Shown: positions 43,739 to 52,714, numbered from the stretch's first letter. The stretch is DNA of 64,000 nt from Dendrophyllia cribrosa (GCA_024195265.1 JAJLRJ010000005.1:34288036-34352035), one strand, 5' to 3'. Translations and numbers: made by a program. The notes: generated by a model not told the origin, from the letters alone.

Positions 43739-44651
43739 GTGCCCGGTGGCACAACCATCAACTCTTCACGGACGAAGCCTCTCTTGGGGCCCTCGTAAAG
43801 GTAATACACGAAAGGCGCATCTGGCTTGGTGACAACCTTCTCGATGTTGTAGACCTTCAAAGACCAGATTGGATCGGTCGCACGCCTCCCACCCCCTTCT
43901 AGCTCGCCGGGATAATAAAGATATCTCACACTCACCCGGGGTGGGAGCTTCTTCTCATAAACCCCAACAGGCCTAGCATATGGAGTCGCGGGCTTGGCTG
44001 AAACGGCTTTCTCTTTGATAGCTTTCGCAGGCTTCTTGCCAGTGAGTCCTGTTACTTCATTGTTCAAGGCCGAGACAACCTCTGGCAGCCTTTTCACCCA
44101 AGCAGTCGAACGGCCAGAGGGCATATTCATTTCAACGGCATACTGATAACCAAACAGTCTTTCAGCCAGGGTGCGATTGAATCTCTCCACAATTGCTTGG
44201 TCTCTGTGGATATCAACCCGTCCGCGACGAATGGTCGTTTTGTTATCCTCCATAGCCTTAGTCACAGCCCCCATAAACTCTTTGCCAGGGTCAACTTGCA
44301 AGAGTTGAGGCCACTTCAAAGGCCCACGTCTATATATCCGTGCAAACGCTTTAGCCACCTCTTCAGACTCTTTCGAAGTCAAGGGCTCTGCTGCTTTGAA
44401 ACGGCTAGCCACATCAACAAGGGTTAATGCGTATTTGTAAACCTTTCTCCCATGAGGAAGTTTGTCGTGGGGCAGGAAGAGAAGATCCGCTTGATGCACT
44501 GCATTTGGTGATGAGACATCAAACTTGGGCCGGGGGATATGGCGTGGCGCCGGGAGGTAAACTTGGCCGCTGCAGGTAGCTTTCTCACAGCGGCAAGACC
44601 TTTCCAATACCTTTTCGGACTGTAATAGATCTTTGAGAGTTTCGCCTCCAT
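43714..44651 (-). pseudogene. Retroviral-type integrase, damaged N-terminus
   Basis: The catalytic core carries the D-D-E triad: HQADLLFLPHDK, QVDPGKEFMGA and AIVERFNRTLAERLFG. The C-terminal part (PRVSVRYLYYPGELEGG onward to EELMVVPPG) resembles a chromo/SH3-like tail. The gene should begin at ATG 44651 (MEAKLSKIYYSPKRYW), behind TATATACCCCC. That frame runs out of register with the core frame around 44570-44600, and a short N-terminal segment seems missing, so start and core are no longer joined. The enzyme would insert the element and create the 6-bp target duplication. The open core frame alone has no ATG start. It overlaps the 3' end of PolB tail to tail. Confidence 0.9.
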
Positions 44652-44670
44652 AGGGGGTATATATGTTTGT

Positions 44671-45110
44671 TTACAGAAAGCGATAAGCCGCATACCCACC
44701 CACAAGCAGGGTGCCTCCAATGAACACAAGTTCACCATTCTGCTGTTGTGGGCTGGGTTTGTAGAAGTCCGAGAACTGAGGCTCTTTGTAGTCTTTGATT
44801 TGTTTATCTGGTTGCGTTTGGTGCATCTGGTTATACAAGACCAGGGCGCTTGGTCGGTGGTTTGGAAGTTTTTGCTAGCTTGGTGTTTAATCCGATCGTT
44901 GGCTGCAATCCAGTCGAGGAGCTTGGTGCGGTCCTTCTGGTATTTGGCGTAAGCCGCTTGGTATTGTTCAAGGGCTTTGTCGTGACGGATTTTCTCATCC
45001 ATTGCTGCCTTTCCAGTATAACCAGACAGATATTTCGCGAGATAATTGCCGCCCGTGAAAGCTGCCGCATTAAGAACAGCGCCAAGGGCCATTATTGCAA
45101 TCGAAGCCAT
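44671..45110 (-). pseudogene. Small conserved Maverick membrane protein, frameshifted
   Basis: From ATG 45110 (MASIAIMALGAVLNAAAFTG) the protein has an N-terminal hydrophobic segment, an YLAKYLSGYTGKA motif and a helical YAKYQKDRTKLLDWIAAND region. A change of frame near 44850-44890 separates it from its likely C-terminus, which is a second hydrophobic segment (FIGGTLLVGGYAAYRFL) ending TAA 44671-44673. Two membrane segments around a soluble coil suggest a virion or scaffold membrane protein. Similar small proteins recur in animal Mavericks, but I know no assigned function. Its promoter is GTATACACAC just upstream. It stops 20 bases before the integrase start. Confidence 0.6.
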
Positions 45111-45136
45111 TGTGGTCGTGTGTATACATATGTTTT

Positions 45137-45358
45137 TTACATGTTGTCTGGTAGGATTTTCTGATCCTCGAGATATTTCTTCAGCGCGATGCTGCCAGCC
45201 ATGACGGCTGTGAACTTGACTAAGTTCATAAAGCTTGCACTGGGGTCGGGAGTTAAGTTTTCTTTGATGGTCTTTTTCCCAATCCAACCAATACCAGCGA
45301 CAATACCAGTGATTGCTCCGGCTTCGAGGATAGATTTCACAAGCTTGTTGTCAGACAT
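45137..45358 (-). CDS. Small hydrophobic Maverick protein (73 aa)
   Basis: The protein starts MSDNKLVKSILEAGAITGIV and has two hydrophobic stretches (AGAITGIVAGIGWIG and VKFTAVMAGSIALKKYL). It is complete, is preceded by an ACATATGTATACTG late-type block, and lies in a run of four small minus-strand membrane proteins (44671-46139). No family function is known to me; a minor virion membrane or assembly role is inferred from its position. Confidence 0.6.
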   Translation of the reverse strand: MSDNKLVKSILEAGAITGIVAGIGWIGKKTIKENLTPDPSASFMNLVKFTAVMAGSIALKKYLEDQKILPDNM

Positions 45359-45386
45359 GGTTTGTGTGCAGTATACATATGTTTTT

Positions 45387-45635
45387 TTATTTTTCTGGCT
45401 CAGACGCGGATTCGGGCCTCGGCCTTTCGGCTTCTGGCCTTGGCCTCTCGGACTCGGGGCTCGGACTCGGACTCTGACTCGGTCTCGGTCTCGGTCTCGG
45501 GTTCGGGCTCAGGTCCGTTACTAAGTTCGTTGTCAATTTGTTAATTTTTTCAAAGGCGGCCACGTTGAATTCAACCAATAAAAAAAGCGCACCTCCGATT
45601 GCAGCGGCATCAATCACAGCCCACAAAAGATTCAT
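45387..45635 (-). CDS. Single-pass protein with Pro/Arg-rich tail (82 aa)
   Basis: An N-terminal membrane segment (LLWAVIDAAAIGGALFLLVE) precedes a helix and a low-complexity tail of RPRP, SPSP and ERPRPEA repeats. The tail length is likely to vary by repeat slippage. The promoter ACATATATATACTG sits just before ATG 45635. Function is unknown. The basic, proline-rich tail could contact DNA or capsid, which is inference. Confidence 0.55.
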   Translation of the reverse strand: MNLLWAVIDAAAIGGALFLLVEFNVAAFEKINKLTTNLVTDLSPNPRPRPRPSQSPSPSPESERPRPEAERPRPESASEPEK

Positions 45636-45662
45636 GGTCAGTATATATATGTTTTTGTTTTT

Positions 45663-46139
45663 TTATTCCATTTTTTTAATTCCTTGTCTTACCGGAATTC
45701 GAGATGGGGGTGTTGCAGCGGGTGTGTTTGCTGGTGTGTTTGCTGGTGTTGCTGGTGTGTTAGATTTACGTCCAAGCCTTTGCATTATGGCTTCGCGTTG
45801 GTAATACACACCAGCAAGAGAGACAACCAACCCTCCAACCCCCAGAATATAAAAGATTGAGTTGTTGTTGCTGTCACTTGTTGTGTCACTTGTTGCACCA
45901 CTTGTTGTGTCACTTGTTGTGCCGCTTGTTGAGGGTGCAGGCTTTTGTGCATCGGCCTTTTTCTTTGCTTCACAGGCCAGGCGGTTGCGTTCTGCTAGCC
46001 TTTTGCCAGAAGCAACACGGCCGGGATTCTTTTCTGTTGCAGGCTTTGTTTTCGGGGCCTCAGAGGTAACACGGGCAGGTGTTGGAGTTGGAGTTGGAGT
46101 TTGAGTTTCTTCAGGGATCGTCTCGAGTGGTGTGGCCAT
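45663..46139 (-). CDS. Thr/Pro-rich single-pass membrane protein (158 aa)
   Basis: The N-terminal half is Thr/Pro-rich (TPTPTPTPARVTSEAPKTK), then comes a basic helix (SGKRLAERNRLACEAKKKA), a Thr/Ser repeat (TTSDTTSGATSDTTSD), a membrane segment (IFYILGVGGLVVSLAGVYY) at about residues 95-113, and a short tail with TPANTPAN repeats. It is complete. Its promoter, TCATATATATACCCACT before ATG 46139, is nearly identical to that of the genes at 2643 and 61570. Function is unknown. Confidence 0.6.
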   Translation of the reverse strand: MATPLETIPEETQTPTPTPTPARVTSEAPKTKPATEKNPGRVASGKRLAERNRLACEAKKKADAQKPAPSTSGTTSDTTSGATSDTTSDSNNNSIFYILGVGGLVVSLAGVYYQREAIMQRLGRKSNTPATPANTPANTPAATPPSRIPVRQGIKKME

Positions 46140-46234
46140 AGTGGGTATATATATGATTTTTTATTTTTACAAGATGTGATAAGTGTGCTGACAAGTGTGC
46201 TGACAGGTTGCTGTCAGGTTCCAACCAGGTTCCT

Positions 46235-46825
46235 TCAAGGTTCCTGCGAGGTTACTCCAGGTGCCAGCCCAACTTCATCAAAGCCCTCAAGTGGATAGCC
46301 TTCACTGTCTCTGGTTGGATGTGTGGGTTGGGGCTCAGGCTCTCGTTCAAACTTGATGTGTTTTGTTGTGATGAGAGCAGCATTGGCAAGCGCCAGCAAT
46401 CGTCCGCATCGCATGGCAAGAGCCCCAGCAAAATTCGACAGCTCCTGGTTGATGATGTAGTCGTTCTTGAGTTCTTGCTGCAACTTCTTAACATCCTCAA
46501 TCGGGATCACCAGGCCAACGCCTTTTGACGCGAGCATGATGGCGGAATCAACTAGGGATTCGGTTGTCTTGTTGCCTATGTAGGCCTCGTACCTTTTGCA
46601 GTACTTCTTAACGTCCTTGTCTGACAACCGCTTGACATGATCGTGTGTGAGCTGCACGCCGATAGCTTCTTTGGCCTTGCCAGTTAAAACAAGGATTGCC
46701 AGCTTCTCACGTTTGGCAGGAATGCCATTGTCACCAACTATCCCTGTGGGAGGTGTGGTATCAGGGGTGGCCTCCAGCATCTGCAATACTTCGTCAGGAA
46801 CGGCCTGGTCTTCATCTGCCATCAT
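46235..46825 (-). CDS. Conserved Maverick protein of unknown function (196 aa)
   Basis: The protein (MMADEDQAVPDEVLQMLEAT) has an acidic start, then a mostly helical, conserved-looking core (REKLAILVLTGKAKEAIGVQ, LSDKDVKKYCKRYEAY, VIPIEDVKKLQQELKNDYII, ELSNFAGALAMRCGRLLALA) and a Pro/Glu-rich tail. Mavericks commonly carry a soluble helical protein of this kind in the capsid-gene half, but I cannot name a function. It is complete and has an ACATATATATACCC late-type block directly before the ATG. Its 3' end is in a region of short GGTTCC repeats. Confidence 0.6.
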   Translation of the reverse strand: MMADEDQAVPDEVLQMLEATPDTTPPTGIVGDNGIPAKREKLAILVLTGKAKEAIGVQLTHDHVKRLSDKDVKKYCKRYEAYIGNKTTESLVDSAIMLASKGVGLVIPIEDVKKLQQELKNDYIINQELSNFAGALAMRCGRLLALANAALITTKHIKFEREPEPQPTHPTRDSEGYPLEGFDEVGLAPGVTSQEP

Positions 46826-46846
46826 CAGGGTATATATATGTGTTTT

Positions 46847-47086
46847 TTATTTTTCAATAATTCTCTTGATGTCGGGCAAAAGAGTTTCAAGCTCACGTAT
46901 AAGCCCCGCCATGGTGTCTGGCATAGAATTCAACCGCAATGGATATCTGTTGAGAAGCATGAGGCGCAGATCTTCCTCACCAGCGGCTATGATAATTTTG
47001 TTTTGCGCATCAAGTGTGTGTTTGTGCAATTCATCCAAAAGCTGTGAAAGCACAGTGAGCTTGTGTAGGCTGGTTGGCACATTCAT
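46847..47086 (-). CDS. Small helical protein (79 aa)
   Basis: MNVPTSLHKLTVLSQLLDEL begins an all-helical protein with two amphipathic segments and no membrane span. It lies between the ATPase and the 196-residue protein with its own CATATATATACATGCC promoter. The compact spacing (20-21 bases to each neighbour) supports a real gene. Function is unknown. Confidence 0.55.
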   Translation of the reverse strand: MNVPTSLHKLTVLSQLLDELHKHTLDAQNKIIIAAGEEDLRLMLLNRYPLRLNSMPDTMAGLIRELETLLPDIKRIIEK

Positions 47087-47106
47087 GGCATGTATATATA
47101 TGCGTT

Positions 47107-47706
47107 TTACATCTTGTACTCAATTCCATACGGGTGTCTCAGAGAGAAAACCAGGTGGGAGAACTTGCGGGATTTGAGCCTTGCAATAAGCTCTTTGTAC
47201 TCCTCATGGGAGAGCTCGCCGGCATAGTCTTCGAAGATGGCCTTAGTTGTCTTGCTGGAGGGCGTGTAAAAGAGCACGATCGCTGCAATGTTATCACGAT
47301 ATGGCTTGGCAATGCTGGTGATCTGCTGGGTCAAGACCCACACGGATATGCCGTCATGCCTTGCGCTGAACCCCAGATTGACCAACTGACTCGTGCGGCC
47401 TTTGACATCTTTGGAGGCGGCGCAGTCATCGAGTATGAATAAAGTGTTGGTGCATGTGAAAAAGAAGCTCGCCAACTTCAACCAGTCTTCGATCTCATGT
47501 TGTTGGCAGACAATCACGAAGATGTGCGGATCGCGGTTCACGAAGCCATCGTATGTCTTGTTCTTGACAAATGTGGGGCAGAATAAAACGATGAAGTCAA
47601 AACAACCCCTAAAGGGGCCTCGCAGTTGGTTTAGAAGATACTGTGTCTTGCCAGAGTTAGTGGGGCCCACGATTAGTGCGTTGAATGGCAGCTTTCTTGG
47701 GTCCAT
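47107..47706 (-). CDS. Genome-packaging ATPase (A32/FtsK-HerA type)
   Basis: The protein from ATG 47706 (MDPRKLPFNALIVGPTNSGK) has Walker A (GPTNSGKT), Walker B (LFILDDCAA) and the sensor-like VWVLTQQI segment, in the order of A32-type packaging ATPases of Mavericks, virophages and large DNA viruses. It would pump the genome into the capsid. At about 200 residues it is within the usual range. Upstream in the same frame, 47719-47847 is open from an ATG at 47847 (MATNKINFYAKPAP) that sits behind the only TATATAA promoter, but a TAG at 47716-47718 separates it. So the natural protein may be about 45 residues longer and this copy nonsense-mutated, or a short leader ORF precedes the gene. Confidence 0.9.
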   Translation of the reverse strand: MDPRKLPFNALIVGPTNSGKTQYLLNQLRGPFRGCFDFIVLFCPTFVKNKTYDGFVNRDPHIFVIVCQQHEIEDWLKLASFFFTCTNTLFILDDCAASKDVKGRTSQLVNLGFSARHDGISVWVLTQQITSIAKPYRDNIAAIVLFYTPSSKTTKAIFEDYAGELSHEEYKELIARLKSRKFSHLVFSLRHPYGIEYKM

Positions 47707-47718
47707 AACCAACACCTA

Positions 47719-47847
47719 TATTAGTTGGTTTGCAAACTGGTGGGGAGGGGCCATTGCCAGAAGTCTTTGTATTTTATTGTGTGATAATGGTCCGGTGGAT
47801 GGCAGGGGAGCCGGCTTGGCATAGAAGTTGATCTTGTTTGTGGCCAT
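47719..47847 (-). pseudogene. Upstream in-frame extension of the ATPase gene
   Basis: Forty-three codons starting MATNKINFYAKPAPLPSTG run from the promoter-proximal ATG to a TAG at 47716-47718, with the ATPase continuing in the same frame right after it. Start context and promoter position favour this as the true start, making the TAG a disabling change, but many ATPases of the family begin at the MDPRK-like motif instead. Confidence 0.45.
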
Positions 47848-47889
47848 GGGGCTGGTGGGTATATAATATGTGCGTATGCGTGTGTTTAC

Positions 47890-49140
47890 CTAGTACTGTA
47901 CAGAATGCAGCTGCTTGTCCATGATGTTCATCTGTGAGTCTGAGATGGTGAAGATGTGGCAGTTTGCGTTTCCCGAGCCTGTGCCGTTACGTTCGATCTC
48001 GAGTTGCACGCCATCCTGTGTGTTGACGAGCCGTTGGTCGTTGCCATGCAGGGCTGTGTCAGCCATGGACCGCAGGTCAATCCAGAGACCAAACTTGTTG
48101 CCTGTGAGATATTTGGTCAAGTTCATGTTAGGCCTGCCGCTCGCATGTGGCTTGAAGTATCGGAAGATTTCATTCCACATGTCAGTACCACTGATGCCGT
48201 CGTTGTAGATCCTGTTTGGAACACCGTTGACTGTGACCTTCACTTTAGTGATGTTGGGATTGAAATAGTTCTCAGAGTCCCTAGCACCCGCTACATAGGG
48301 ATTGTTGAACAGCAAGAGGATGCCCTTGAGAGATTTGCGCTGTGGGTTAACCCGAAGATTCAGCCGAGTGTCACCACCTTTTGAGAAGGGATGCACCCGA
48401 TCTCGCATTACGAGGTCATAGGCGAACTCCTTGCCACTAGTGTAAGCGCTTGTTGCTTCGTCGGCCAGCTCCTTACTTCTAATCGTCTCATACTCCAGCT
48501 GGATGTTTTCTAACTTGTACACGAGCTTGCTTGTGTCTGTGCCATGGACAACTTGGGATGCGGGGGCTAGGGTTAGTTCGAAGACCAGATCGTTATATAA
48601 CGCTTGAGGATATATGATTCCGTGATCAGTTAAGATTTGGTGATCCAGTTTGATGCGATACTTATTCTTGTATATTGTCTCCAGCTTGGTTTCCGCATCC
48701 ACGCCTGAGGTCTTCTTGTCGCCAGCACCAGAGCGAATCTTACACAAATCGACACTCCGGATGCCCTCCATAAGCATATTTTCCCGCTCATCGGTTGATT
48801 CGAATAAGTCTTCGAAGATCTTGTAGATGTCGTACCCAACCGTGTCCTGGACAGTGGTGGTGGCAGACTTTACAACAAACCTGTCCACCAGGGCCCGAGA
48901 AACATTTTGCACGAGATAGTTGTTAGCGTGGCCGCCGAAGAGATTGATGTTAAACACCAGTGCAAGTGAGCCGGACACAATAACATCGTGCTCGCCCAGC
49001 TTGGGCACCGAGACGTACAGTGTCTCACGGGGATTGGCCTCAGAAGGGTTGAATGTGATGCGCTTGACGGTTCGCTCTGCCTTCATGGCGCCCAGTGTCT
49101 TTTCACTGTGAGATGGAAGTAAATTCGGTTGCACAGCCAT
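47890..49140 (-). CDS. Major capsid protein (double jelly-roll hexon), intact
   Basis: The 416-residue protein (MAVQPNLLPSHSEKTLGAMK) is collinear with Maverick/adintovirus major capsid proteins: an N-terminal RITFNPSEANPRETLYVSVP, an EDLFESTDERENMLMEGIRS helix, the KLDHQILTDHGIIYPQAL and NDLVFELTLAPASQVVHG pair in the first jelly roll, then KELADEATSAYTSGKEF and RYFKPHASGRPNMNLTKYL in the second. These proteins form trimers with pseudo-hexagonal outline that tile the icosahedral shell. The frame is complete with no lesion, unlike PolB, integrase and penton in the same element. ATATATACC lies directly before its ATG, divergent from the coiled-coil gene. Confidence 0.9.
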   Translation of the reverse strand: MAVQPNLLPSHSEKTLGAMKAERTVKRITFNPSEANPRETLYVSVPKLGEHDVIVSGSLALVFNINLFGGHANNYLVQNVSRALVDRFVVKSATTTVQDTVGYDIYKIFEDLFESTDERENMLMEGIRSVDLCKIRSGAGDKKTSGVDAETKLETIYKNKYRIKLDHQILTDHGIIYPQALYNDLVFELTLAPASQVVHGTDTSKLVYKLENIQLEYETIRSKELADEATSAYTSGKEFAYDLVMRDRVHPFSKGGDTRLNLRVNPQRKSLKGILLLFNNPYVAGARDSENYFNPNITKVKVTVNGVPNRIYNDGISGTDMWNEIFRYFKPHASGRPNMNLTKYLTGNKFGLWIDLRSMADTALHGNDQRLVNTQDGVQLEIERNGTGSGNANCHIFTISDSQMNIMDKQLHSVQY

Positions 49141-49182
49141 GGTATATATTTGTGTTTTTAAAATTTATATTTATATATCATC
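49141..49182. promoter_or_regulatory. Divergent late-type TATATA promoter block
   Basis: The 42 bases between divergent start codons carry AATATATACC for the capsid gene and TTATATTTATATATCATC for the coiled-coil gene. Confidence 0.65.
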
Positions 49183-50670
49183 ATGGCAACAGGCGGCGAA
49201 GTCGAAGTCGATACAACTGAGACAACTGAGGAAACCAGTCGCACCCAAGACACAGGGGATGACGATGGTGACGATGACGAGGTTGAAGTCATGTGGAATC
49301 AAATGACAGAAGAACAAAAACAACAAGCCCAACAATGGGCCCAGGACCAAGACACCGACCCCAACACCACGCAGCCCTTTAAACCAGGCGGTACATCCAC
49401 CCCTCGTCCTGTTGGCGAGCATATTGAAATGCATACAATGCCTCGCGAACAAAGTGGGCTGCCAAGCACTTCTGACACCGACCCTCTGCTTGCGGGTGAT
49501 GAGCTAGACCAACGTCTTCAACAAAGACGGCAAAGTTCTGCTTGGGACGACCTAACAGAAATGTACCCAAATGCTAACAAACAAGCCATCGAAACATTTT
49601 ACGAAGCAGATAAAAAAGGAAACCGAAAGCTGTACGTTAAAATGGTTGGTAGGGGGAAAAAGGCATATCTCCTGTTTAGACAAAGTCTTATAACACGGCA
49701 ACTTAGGGAAAATCCACAGCTTTCACATGAAATCAAAAGCTATCTTGGAAAGTCAATGCTTGATCAGATGAAAGACTTTCAAGCAGAACTTGACAAAACG
49801 CAACAAGAGCTGCAAGCAAAACAAAAACAAAAACAACAATTAGAACAAACGATTGCTGATGGACAAAAACATCGCCGCGACATGGATGCCCTCAGAAATA
49901 AAAGCAAAGAGGTTGATGACCAGATTCAAGAGATGGAAGATGCACATGGGCCACTGGATACGGAGGCAATACAAAGACTGAAAAATGAAAAGAGAGCTCT
50001 TGAAGCTGAGCATCAAGCTAAACGAAAAGAACTGGACAAGATGCAAAAAGCTGATCAACAAGCAGACAAACTACAAAAAGACATCGACAAACTCAAACTT
50101 GACGAAAGGGGTTTAGCAGGCCGCTTAGAGGAACTTAGAGCAAAAAAGGACGCCATAAAACCACTGGACGAACTGAAACAGAACAAAGAAGAGCTTGAAC
50201 GGCAGAACGCTGAAGACAGACTCGTCATAGAGGCTGAGGACACTTCCTCCTCTGAAAGAGAAGCCGCGGAAGCCCGGGTTGCTGAACGTGAAGAAGAGCT
50301 GGCAAGGCTCAATACAGAAATTGAGGTGCGGGAAAGGGGCATGTCTTTGAGAAAGAGGGTCAGAGAAATCTTCAAGAAATACGGGTGGACACTGCAAGCG
50401 ATTGTTCTGGCAGCTGGCATCACCATCAGCGCTGTGGTACTCGCCACCTTCAATGGCCTGGCAAGGGCCACCAAGGCTATTGGAAATGGGCTTAAAGAGC
50501 TTTGCAAAAAGGCAGCTGCCGCCTTGCGTGGACTCATTGGCTCAATTGTGAGCTTCATCTTCAAAGCGGCTGGGTCGGTCATCTCCTTTCTGGGTGAACA
50601 CGCCTGGCTGCTCATCCTTGCCGTGGTGGCCTTCCTTGTTGAAAAGATCACTAAGCGTTCGAAGTCTTGA
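49183..50670 (+). CDS. Long coiled-coil protein with C-terminal membrane anchors
   Basis: The 495-residue protein starts with an acidic low-complexity region (TTETTEETSRTQDTGDDDGD). Residues about 115-180 form a small folded region (YPNANKQAIETFYEADKKGN, ending in LLFRQSLI). Residues about 190-395 are a near-continuous coiled coil rich in Lys, Glu and Gln. The C-terminus has hydrophobic segments (AIVLAAGITISAVVLATFNG, an AALRGLIGSIVSFIFKAAG stretch and LLILAVVAFLVE) and a basic tail. It is the only plus-strand gene among the capsid genes and ends five bases from the convergent large protein. A tethering or fibre role in virion assembly is inference. The left element retains only its last 25 codons in view. 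Confidence 0.7.
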   Translation: MATGGEVEVDTTETTEETSRTQDTGDDDGDDDEVEVMWNQMTEEQKQQAQQWAQDQDTDPNTTQPFKPGGTSTPRPVGEHIEMHTMPREQSGLPSTSDTDPLLAGDELDQRLQQRRQSSAWDDLTEMYPNANKQAIETFYEADKKGNRKLYVKMVGRGKKAYLLFRQSLITRQLRENPQLSHEIKSYLGKSMLDQMKDFQAELDKTQQELQAKQKQKQQLEQTIADGQKHRRDMDALRNKSKEVDDQIQEMEDAHGPLDTEAIQRLKNEKRALEAEHQAKRKELDKMQKADQQADKLQKDIDKLKLDERGLAGRLEELRAKKDAIKPLDELKQNKEELERQNAEDRLVIEAEDTSSSEREAAEARVAEREEELARLNTEIEVRERGMSLRKRVREIFKKYGWTLQAIVLAAGITISAVVLATFNGLARATKAIGNGLKELCKKAAAALRGLIGSIVSFIFKAAGSVISFLGEHAWLLILAVVAFLVEKITKRSKS

Positions 50671-50675
50671 ACTTC

Positions 50676-52493
50676 TTATCTGGACCAAACGAAAAGGCCT
50701 GCCAAAGCAAGCGCACCCACAGCAATGAGTGCCTTGTTTACGTGATGTGAATCAGGCTGTGGTGTGGGTGTTGGTGTGGGCTGTGGTGTGGGTGTTGGGG
50801 CTGGTTGTGGTGTGGGTGTGGTCATTGGTTTGGGCGCGATGCCCTGTGCCTGTGTGGCCTGTTTATGTATCGGGTTTGATGGGTGACTGTTTGGTGGATT
50901 AATCTTTGTCGGTCCACCGTCCATGAGGCGAAGGGAGGCTTTTTTTGTGCCCAGATTAACATCATTGTTCACACCCAGCTTCATCCCTTGCGTTGCCTCC
51001 TGTAGATTGTTGTTATACCCGATCACGCTCTCTGTGTTGATAATCATGCGTGATGGCATGAGCCAGCTTCCGGGTGCTGTCGCAAAGTCTAAGCGCACTT
51101 TAGTTGCTTGGATGGCAAGCTGGTAACGCTGTACGCTTGTTGCGATGTCGTTCAGTATTATGGCCTCCTCTAGATGGGTCAGGAATACTCTCTGCGTTTC
51201 CAACGCCCGGCCTCCTCTTCCAATGATGCTGCTGCGGGTTTTGGCTTGCGAACCAAGAATGCAGTACACAAAGGCCTCGATTGATTGGTTCATACGCGCG
51301 AGCCCTGGCTGTGTTAGCCCCTGTGCGCAATTTGGCACAGAGTGCTCGAACTGGATGTCAGCCCCTTGATCGTTGCGGACCAAAGATACTCCATTGGCGC
51401 GAAAGTTGGGGTCTTTTCTGTCAGTCACGCGCTCATCATTGAACAGAGCTAGATCGGGGTCTGGATAGGTGTAATCGGTAGAAATGTTGCCCTCTCCATA
51501 AGCCCAAATGTAGACATTCCCAAGACCGTGGTTCTTGCCGTATGTGAAACGGAAGTCAGAACTGGGGTCGATACCGAACTCTATGCAAATCTTCTTGTAC
51601 GCGTCGATGTTGTACTTGTTGTCTTTCTGGTTGAATGGAGGGTCGTCTGGCAAAGCACTCACGCTTTGTTCCCCACCCATCTTGTAAAGAATTCGCCTTG
51701 TTGTGAAATAAACGAGAAACCGGTAAAACGACCGGAGCTGGGGGGTTAGGGATAGACTGGAGTTCTTATCGAAGAGAATGTCACGCGAGATTCCACAGCC
51801 GGTTGTTGCACACCACAGTGCGAAGGAGAGTTGTTGTGGCCAAAAACTCGTATGCGGGCCGCCCATCCACTTTCGACCGTATTTCGCGGTTGTGAATGAA
51901 ATCTGTGTGTCCCTGAAGATATTTCTGTATTTCGTTGTGAAATGATCAGTTGGCGTGACGTAAATCTTTTGCGCTTCGTCGTTCAAGATTGCGCCAATCA
52001 TCATGTCTTTGTCTATTGTGGTGGAGAAATCAATAGCTGGGATTGACTTTTCTGGTTGCCCTAACGATAACTGATAGGTAAAACCCTCGTCTTGATGGAG
52101 ACCAAGAGCGTCTCTCATGGCTTGAGTCCAATCTTTGTGGGGCATTCTTGTAATGCGCGCCCATGAGCCAGGGCCCTTTTTGTAAAGCACTTCCCCTGTG
52201 GCGGTTTTGTGGTCGTCGCCAAAATCTACTTGCACTTGAAAGTGTGACATATCGGCGCGCGCGAAACGCTTTTTGAAGTCTGATATCGCCTTGGCCTTGG
52301 CCGCGGCAGATAGCTTTGCTGCCTCCGGCGAACTCAACCAAGCAATTTCAGGATCTGGGGGTGGCTTTGGCTTTACATGGGTATAGGCGTTTGGGGTCGA
52401 ATAAAAAGGGGGTGGGGGTCCGTAATTGCGGCCGCCGATGTTTATACCAAGATTTGAATTAGGATTAAATCCACCGGGCCGTCTGCCAAACAT
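50676..52493 (-). CDS. Large capsid-region protein (MFGRRP family), intact
   Basis: The 605-residue protein begins MFGRRPGGFNPNSNLGINIG. Residues about 20-40 are Gly/Pro/Tyr-rich (GPPPPFYS). The middle (residues 60-430) is conserved with the left copy, including WPQQLSFALWCATTGCG, FTTRRILYKMGGEQS and GKNHGLGNVYIW. A helical QATKVRLDFATAPGSWLMPS part follows. Residues about 555-585 are TPTPQPAP-type repeats, and the end is a membrane-type segment (ALIAVGALALAGLFVWSR). I do not recognise the family. Conservation and position between coiled-coil protein and penton mark it as a likely virion protein anchored at its C-terminus. It shares a divergent TATATA block with penton. Confidence 0.7.
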   Translation of the reverse strand: MFGRRPGGFNPNSNLGINIGGRNYGPPPPFYSTPNAYTHVKPKPPPDPEIAWLSSPEAAKLSAAAKAKAISDFKKRFARADMSHFQVQVDFGDDHKTATGEVLYKKGPGSWARITRMPHKDWTQAMRDALGLHQDEGFTYQLSLGQPEKSIPAIDFSTTIDKDMMIGAILNDEAQKIYVTPTDHFTTKYRNIFRDTQISFTTAKYGRKWMGGPHTSFWPQQLSFALWCATTGCGISRDILFDKNSSLSLTPQLRSFYRFLVYFTTRRILYKMGGEQSVSALPDDPPFNQKDNKYNIDAYKKICIEFGIDPSSDFRFTYGKNHGLGNVYIWAYGEGNISTDYTYPDPDLALFNDERVTDRKDPNFRANGVSLVRNDQGADIQFEHSVPNCAQGLTQPGLARMNQSIEAFVYCILGSQAKTRSSIIGRGGRALETQRVFLTHLEEAIILNDIATSVQRYQLAIQATKVRLDFATAPGSWLMPSRMIINTESVIGYNNNLQEATQGMKLGVNNDVNLGTKKASLRLMDGGPTKINPPNSHPSNPIHKQATQAQGIAPKPMTTPTPQPAPTPTPQPTPTPTPQPDSHHVNKALIAVGALALAGLFVWSR

Positions 52494-52537
52494 GATTGTA
52501 TATATTTATATTTTTTAAAGTAATTATATATACAATC
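52494..52537. promoter_or_regulatory. Divergent late-type TATATA promoter block
   Basis: GTATATATTTATATT and AATTATATATACAATC lie between the divergent ATGs at 52493 and 52538, paralleling 1913-1956 in the left element. Confidence 0.65.
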
Positions 52538-52714
52538 ATGGTTGTGTTAACAATCGTCACACCTTCGAACCCTCACACCATCTACTTCGATCACCCACTT
52601 CCGAAACCGAGATACATCCGTCTTGTCTCTTGCTCAATTTTCAACTCGTGGCATAATTTGGGTATATACTCCATGGGAGAATGCCATGGATGCTCCGAAG
52701 AGTGCATATATTTA

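Noticed and set aside
44424..45287. A single 287-residue protein spanning the small membrane gene and the integrase start
   Set aside because: The frame joins three unrelated pieces: antisense leader, the 45110 gene and the integrase N-terminus. Promoter blocks and homologous layout mark separate genes.
50055..50651. Minus-strand frame of 198 codons, Ser-rich
   Set aside because: Shadow of the coiled-coil gene on the opposite strand; its composition follows from Glu/Lys codons.
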